Source: CAYZHM01 sp964478225
Lineage (GTDB): Bacteria > Pseudomonadota > Alphaproteobacteria > Micavibrionales > Micavibrionaceae
Direction: 5' to 3'
Length of the DNA stretch: 64,000 bases
Assembly (NCBI GenBank): GCA_964478225.1
Contig: CAYZHM010000002.1
Coordinates: 62,001 to 126,000 of the forward strand
Position numbers and translations under genes: made by a program. Below the pieces are notes generated by a model. That model searched no databases. It saw only the letters and a list, made by a program, of their open reading frames with translations, and had not been told where the DNA came from. Positions 61,261 through 64,000 of the stretch are shown here, piece after piece. Positions within the stretch are counted from its first letter, which is position 1. Every line of letters starts with the position of its first letter.

Positions 61261-63051
61261 CTAAAAATCGCTTTCCTTCAGCGCCATGAGGCTTTCTGCG
61301 CCGGCGAGGATCATTTTGAACCGCGCATCGGTTTCGGGGAGCATGCGTTGCATGAAGAACCTTGCGGTTTCACGTTTGGCCTCGAGAAATTCCTTATCAC
61401 CCTCGCCTTTTTCAAGCTTTTCGAGCGCGGTTTTGACAATCAGGCACCACATGTAAGCCATCGCGACGAGCGCGAATTGGCGTAGGTAATCAACGGATGC
61501 GGCGCCGGCTTCGTTCGGGTCTTTAAGGCCTTTTTGGGCGATGAAGGCGGTTGATTGCTGCAATTTGGCGAAGGCCTTGGCGAGCGGGAAAACGAATTCC
61601 TGCATGGCCGCGTCGGCTTGATTGTCTTCGATGAATTTTTGTGCGGGATGGAAAAAGCGGCGCAACAAACGGCCATAACCCTGCCCCATTTTGCGACCGA
61701 CGAGGTCCAACGCCTGGATGCCGTTGGTGCCTTCGTAGATCATCGCAATGCGGGCATCCCTTGCATATTGCTCCACGCCCCACTCCCAAATATAACCGTG
61801 GCCGCCATAAACTTGCATGGCAAGGTTGGCGACTTCGCTGCCCATATCAGTCTGGTAAGCTTTCACAATCGGAGTAAGCAGCGCGACAAGGTCATCGGCC
61901 TCTTTGCGTATGGCTTCATCGGGATGATTGTTGGCAATATCAAGGTTCATGCCCACGCAATACGCCAAGGCGCGTGAACCTTCGGTGAAGGCCTTGCTAA
62001 TCAGCAGCATGCGGCGGACATCGGGATGAACGATAATGGGATCGGCCGGTTTGTTTGGATATTTTGTACCATCCAGCGCCCGCATCTGCAGGCGATCTTT
62101 GGCGTATTGTACAGCGTTTTGATAGGCGACTTCGGCAATCCCAAGGCCCTGCATGGCAACCCCGAGACGCGCCGCATTCATCATGGTGAACATGGCCTTG
62201 AGACCTTTGTGAGGTTCGCCGACTAGCCAGCCTTTGGCGTCATCGAAGTTCATCACGCAGGTAGAGCTCGCTTTAATACCCATCTTGTGTTCGATCGAGC
62301 CACAAGCAACTTTATTGCGCTCGCCCGCATCGCCATTATCGTTTGGCAAAAATTTGGGCACGACAAAAAGAGAAATCCCCTTTACGCCCTCCGGCGCATC
62401 CGGAAGTTTTGCGAGGACGAGATGAATGATGTTCGATGTCAAATCATGTTCGCCGGCGGAAATGAAAATCTTGGTGCCGGTGATGTTGTATGATTCATCG
62501 CCATTGGGATCGGCTTTTGTTTTGATGAGGCCGAGGTCTGTGCCGCAATGTGGTTCGGTGAGGCACATTGTTCCCGACCATTCGCCGGAGAGCAAACGCG
62601 GTAAATAGGTTGCTTTTTGTTCGTCTGTGCCAAAGACATGCAAGGCTTCGTAACAGCCCTGTGATAATCCCGGATACATCCCGAAAGAGAAATTGGCGGA
62701 GCAGATCATTTCCTGCATGACCGTATTGAGCAAAACCGGCATGCCCATACCACCATATTCAGGATCGCCGGACAGGCTGCACCAGCCTCCTTCGGCAAAG
62801 GTTTGATAGGCGTCTTTAAACCCTGAGGGAGTGGTGACCTCACCGTCTTTGAATGTACAACCTTCTTTGTCACCGGACTGATTGAGGGGGAAGAGCACTT
62901 CTTCGCATATTTTGGCGCCTTCTTCGATGATCTGGTTAATCAGGTCGGTAGAAATATCGCCGTAGCCCGGCAATCCGGAGATATCTTCCGCCTTCAGGAC
63001 GTCATGCAGAATAAAGCGAATATCATCAAGCGGAGCGTTATAGACGGGCAT
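61261..63051 (-). CDS. acyl-CoA dehydrogenase
   Basis: FAD-dependent oxidation of acyl-CoA to enoyl-CoA in beta-oxidation. The 596-residue chain is of the long FadE/DmdC-like type: an N-terminal extension (MPVYNAPLDDIRFILHDVLKAEDISG), the core with CLTEPHCGTDLGLIKTKA and ISAGEHDLTSNIIHLVLAKL, the catalytic Glu region IAMIYEGTNGIQALDLVGRKM, and a C-terminal domain of about 120 residues. The acyl substrate length cannot be read from sequence. It is convergent with the coiled-coil gene (1-base gap). Confidence 0.95.
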   Translation of the reverse strand: MPVYNAPLDDIRFILHDVLKAEDISGLPGYGDISTDLINQIIEEGAKICEEVLFPLNQSGDKEGCTFKDGEVTTPSGFKDAYQTFAEGGWCSLSGDPEYGGMGMPVLLNTVMQEMICSANFSFGMYPGLSQGCYEALHVFGTDEQKATYLPRLLSGEWSGTMCLTEPHCGTDLGLIKTKADPNGDESYNITGTKIFISAGEHDLTSNIIHLVLAKLPDAPEGVKGISLFVVPKFLPNDNGDAGERNKVACGSIEHKMGIKASSTCVMNFDDAKGWLVGEPHKGLKAMFTMMNAARLGVAMQGLGIAEVAYQNAVQYAKDRLQMRALDGTKYPNKPADPIIVHPDVRRMLLISKAFTEGSRALAYCVGMNLDIANNHPDEAIRKEADDLVALLTPIVKAYQTDMGSEVANLAMQVYGGHGYIWEWGVEQYARDARIAMIYEGTNGIQALDLVGRKMGQGYGRLLRRFFHPAQKFIEDNQADAAMQEFVFPLAKAFAKLQQSTAFIAQKGLKDPNEAGAASVDYLRQFALVAMAYMWCLIVKTALEKLEKGEGDKEFLEAKRETARFFMQRMLPETDARFKMILAGAESLMALKESDF

Positions 63052-63183
63052 AAACGGGAAATCCTTTCTTGCGTTATTCTCTTAATATACCGCAAAAATT
63101 TTAAAAATCAGATCATAAAATGCTGATTTTGCTGCGGATCTTGGACTATTTGCAAAAGGCAAAAAATTATGAAAAGATAAAAC

Positions 63184-63504
63184 ATGACCAGAGAAGACTT
63201 TGTTGAACGGCTGGCCGAGTGTTGTGTTGCTGCGCAAGAGCTTTATGATCACGGTGATTACGCCGGATGCCTGGAAGAGCTGGGTAAAATTCTGCAGGTT
63301 CAGGGCGACCTTTATTTCAACAGCCGAGAATTTTCACTCGTGCGGACTCAGGTTGATAAAGTCCGTGCCCTTGCAAAAAATGTTATGAAGTATGGCGGCA
63401 AAGACAATTTGTCACAATCTGTTCATGTCGCACAAAAACTTGTTTGTCTTAGAGATTCCATTTTTGAAGAGCCAACGGCCGTACCATCGTACGAACGCAG
63501 TTAA
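63184..63504 (+). CDS. hypothetical protein
   Basis: A 106-residue, largely helical protein starting MTREDFVERLAECCVAAQELYDHGDYAGCLEELGKI. The paired-helix pattern in residues 5-60 looks like a TPR-type hairpin. Three cysteines occur in the first half. No family recognised. It overlaps its convergent neighbour by 4 bases. Confidence 0.55.
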   Translation: MTREDFVERLAECCVAAQELYDHGDYAGCLEELGKILQVQGDLYFNSREFSLVRTQVDKVRALAKNVMKYGGKDNLSQSVHVAQKLVCLRDSIFEEPTAVPSYERS

Positions 63505-63812
63505 TGCTTCGTTTCCAGCATTGAGAGAATTTCATCACGGACGCGCGTTGCATCCACTTCCTCAAGCTTTTTCCTGGCCGCGGCCATTGCCGAGTTTCTT
63601 TCATCCAGCTTGCGGATGGAATGGGCTATTTTCTGGATTGTATCTTCACCGAGATTGGCTCGTGCTGCTTTGACATTGGCCAGCGCCTGCGACCGAAGAT
63701 CGTCGCTGGAGCACTGGCCTTTGTCTGTCCCCACACTACTCTTAGATTCTGAACCCGCAGTTTTGTCCGAATTCTTTTGTTTGTTCTTATTTTTCTTAGC
63801 AAAGCCAAACAT
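63501..63812 (-). CDS. hypothetical charged helical protein
   Basis: A 103-residue basic protein. The N-terminus is a Lys/Ser-rich tail (MFGFAKKNKNKQKNSDKTAGSESKSS), the rest helical: LRSQALANVKAARANLGEDTIQKIAHSIRKLDERNSAMAAARKKLEEVD. The 'ALANVKAARANLGEDTI' segment is the most conserved-looking part and resembles small alphaproteobacterial proteins of unknown role. Soluble; no signal peptide. Upstream of it is the ceramidase-like gene on the same strand. Confidence 0.6.
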   Translation of the reverse strand: MFGFAKKNKNKQKNSDKTAGSESKSSVGTDKGQCSSDDLRSQALANVKAARANLGEDTIQKIAHSIRKLDERNSAMAAARKKLEEVDATRVRDEILSMLETKH

Positions 63813-63864
63813 GACCTTATAATGCCCTAATAATGTTAAGCCCCCGTAAAGAATAGGTGGCTTT

Positions 63865-64000
63865 TTAGTTATTTTCTTTGGGAGCGTTTATTACGTAGGC
63901 GCGCGCCGTTAAATAAAGCACAAAAGCATTTAATACATGCCAAATATAGTGTGTTCCGATCGGAAATACGTCGCAAAATAAGTTATCGAACGTCCGAAAC
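63865..64000 (-). CDS. ceramidase-family membrane protein, C-terminal end only
   Basis: Partial gene running off the right edge; the last 44 codons and the TAA (63865-63867) are present. The peptide includes FPIGTHYIWHVLNAFVLYLTAR. The 'P-x-G-x-H-x-x-W-H' arrangement at the C-terminal end is a hallmark of the alkaline ceramidase family, integral-membrane zinc hydrolases in which both His residues bind zinc. Ceramidase-like proteins occur in alphaproteobacteria that make sphingolipids or related lipids. The call rests on a short stretch, so it is moderate. Confidence 0.55.
   Translation of the reverse strand, partial: FRTFDNLFCDVFPIGTHYIWHVLNAFVLYLTARAYVINAPKENN

Overview
The window looks like a chromosomal segment of an alphaproteobacterium, probably one of the deep-branching free-living groups (Rhodospirillales or Micavibrionales type). 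This is inferred from gene content: an NDUFA12-type complex I subunit, the accB-accC-aat / DUF2155-mlaD-NDUFA12 neighbourhood, phasin with PhaR-like sites, short class Ia ribonucleotide reductase subunits, clpS-clpA, an HldE fusion and RlmE. Coding density is high, many genes overlap by 4 bases, and base composition is even except for the AT-rich gene at 55335-56222. I found no rRNA, tRNA, CRISPR array, transposase or prophage.

Layout. 1-420: end of a DUF3800 gene and a repeat-rich spacer. 420-13480: purine synthesis (guaA, guaB), methionine synthesis (metF, a PfkB-like kinase, metE), rRNA methylation (rsmB, rlmE) and an ArsR/SRPBCC pair with its own operator. 13550-24190: M48 protease, two DsbA-fold oxidoreductases plus a PCuAC copper chaperone, aroQ, accBC, aat, envelope genes (DUF2155, mlaD), NDUFA12, RidA, and a response regulator fused to a deaminase fold without its zinc cysteines. 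24189-36554: clpA/clpS, phasin, DacC-SPOR, a pilin-like paralogue pair (one copy on each side of the Clp/phasin/DacC block), two coupled lipoproteins, hldE, a c-di-GMP-type MshEN domain joined to a LapG-like protease, a type IV prepilin and pyruvate kinase. 36958-45460: nrdA and nrdB flank an RNA methyltransferase, a stand-alone M41 protease and a TPP-riboswitch-controlled membrane gene pair; then amtB. 45456-50787: ilvA, a SCO-like/DUF2946 envelope cluster, phoH, and a 950-base gene-free stretch full of stem-loops that ends in a strong terminator. 50788-64000: an MFS exporter, small envelope and stress genes, an AbiU2/HEPN-like gene beside a second copy of the left-end repeat, a TPP-riboswitch tautomerase-thiC operon, sco, an SCP2 protein, an acyl-CoA dehydrogenase, and the end of a ceramidase-like gene.

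Most of the window is housekeeping. The strongest unusual signals are: (i) the MshEN-TM-LapG fusion at 33246, which could couple cytoplasmic c-di-GMP to periplasmic proteolysis in one chain; (ii) a TPP riboswitch with terminator in front of an uncharacterised membrane protein / HEIGH metalloprotease pair; (iii) the response regulator-pseudodeaminase fusion; (iv) the candidate large structured RNA at 50.1-50.6 kb; (v) a G-rich repeat found twice, each time between the 3' end of a core gene and a defence-type gene (DUF3800, AbiU2-like); and (vi) a lipoprotein that appears to start at CTG. Everything here was read by eye; family assignments rest on motifs and no database search was run.
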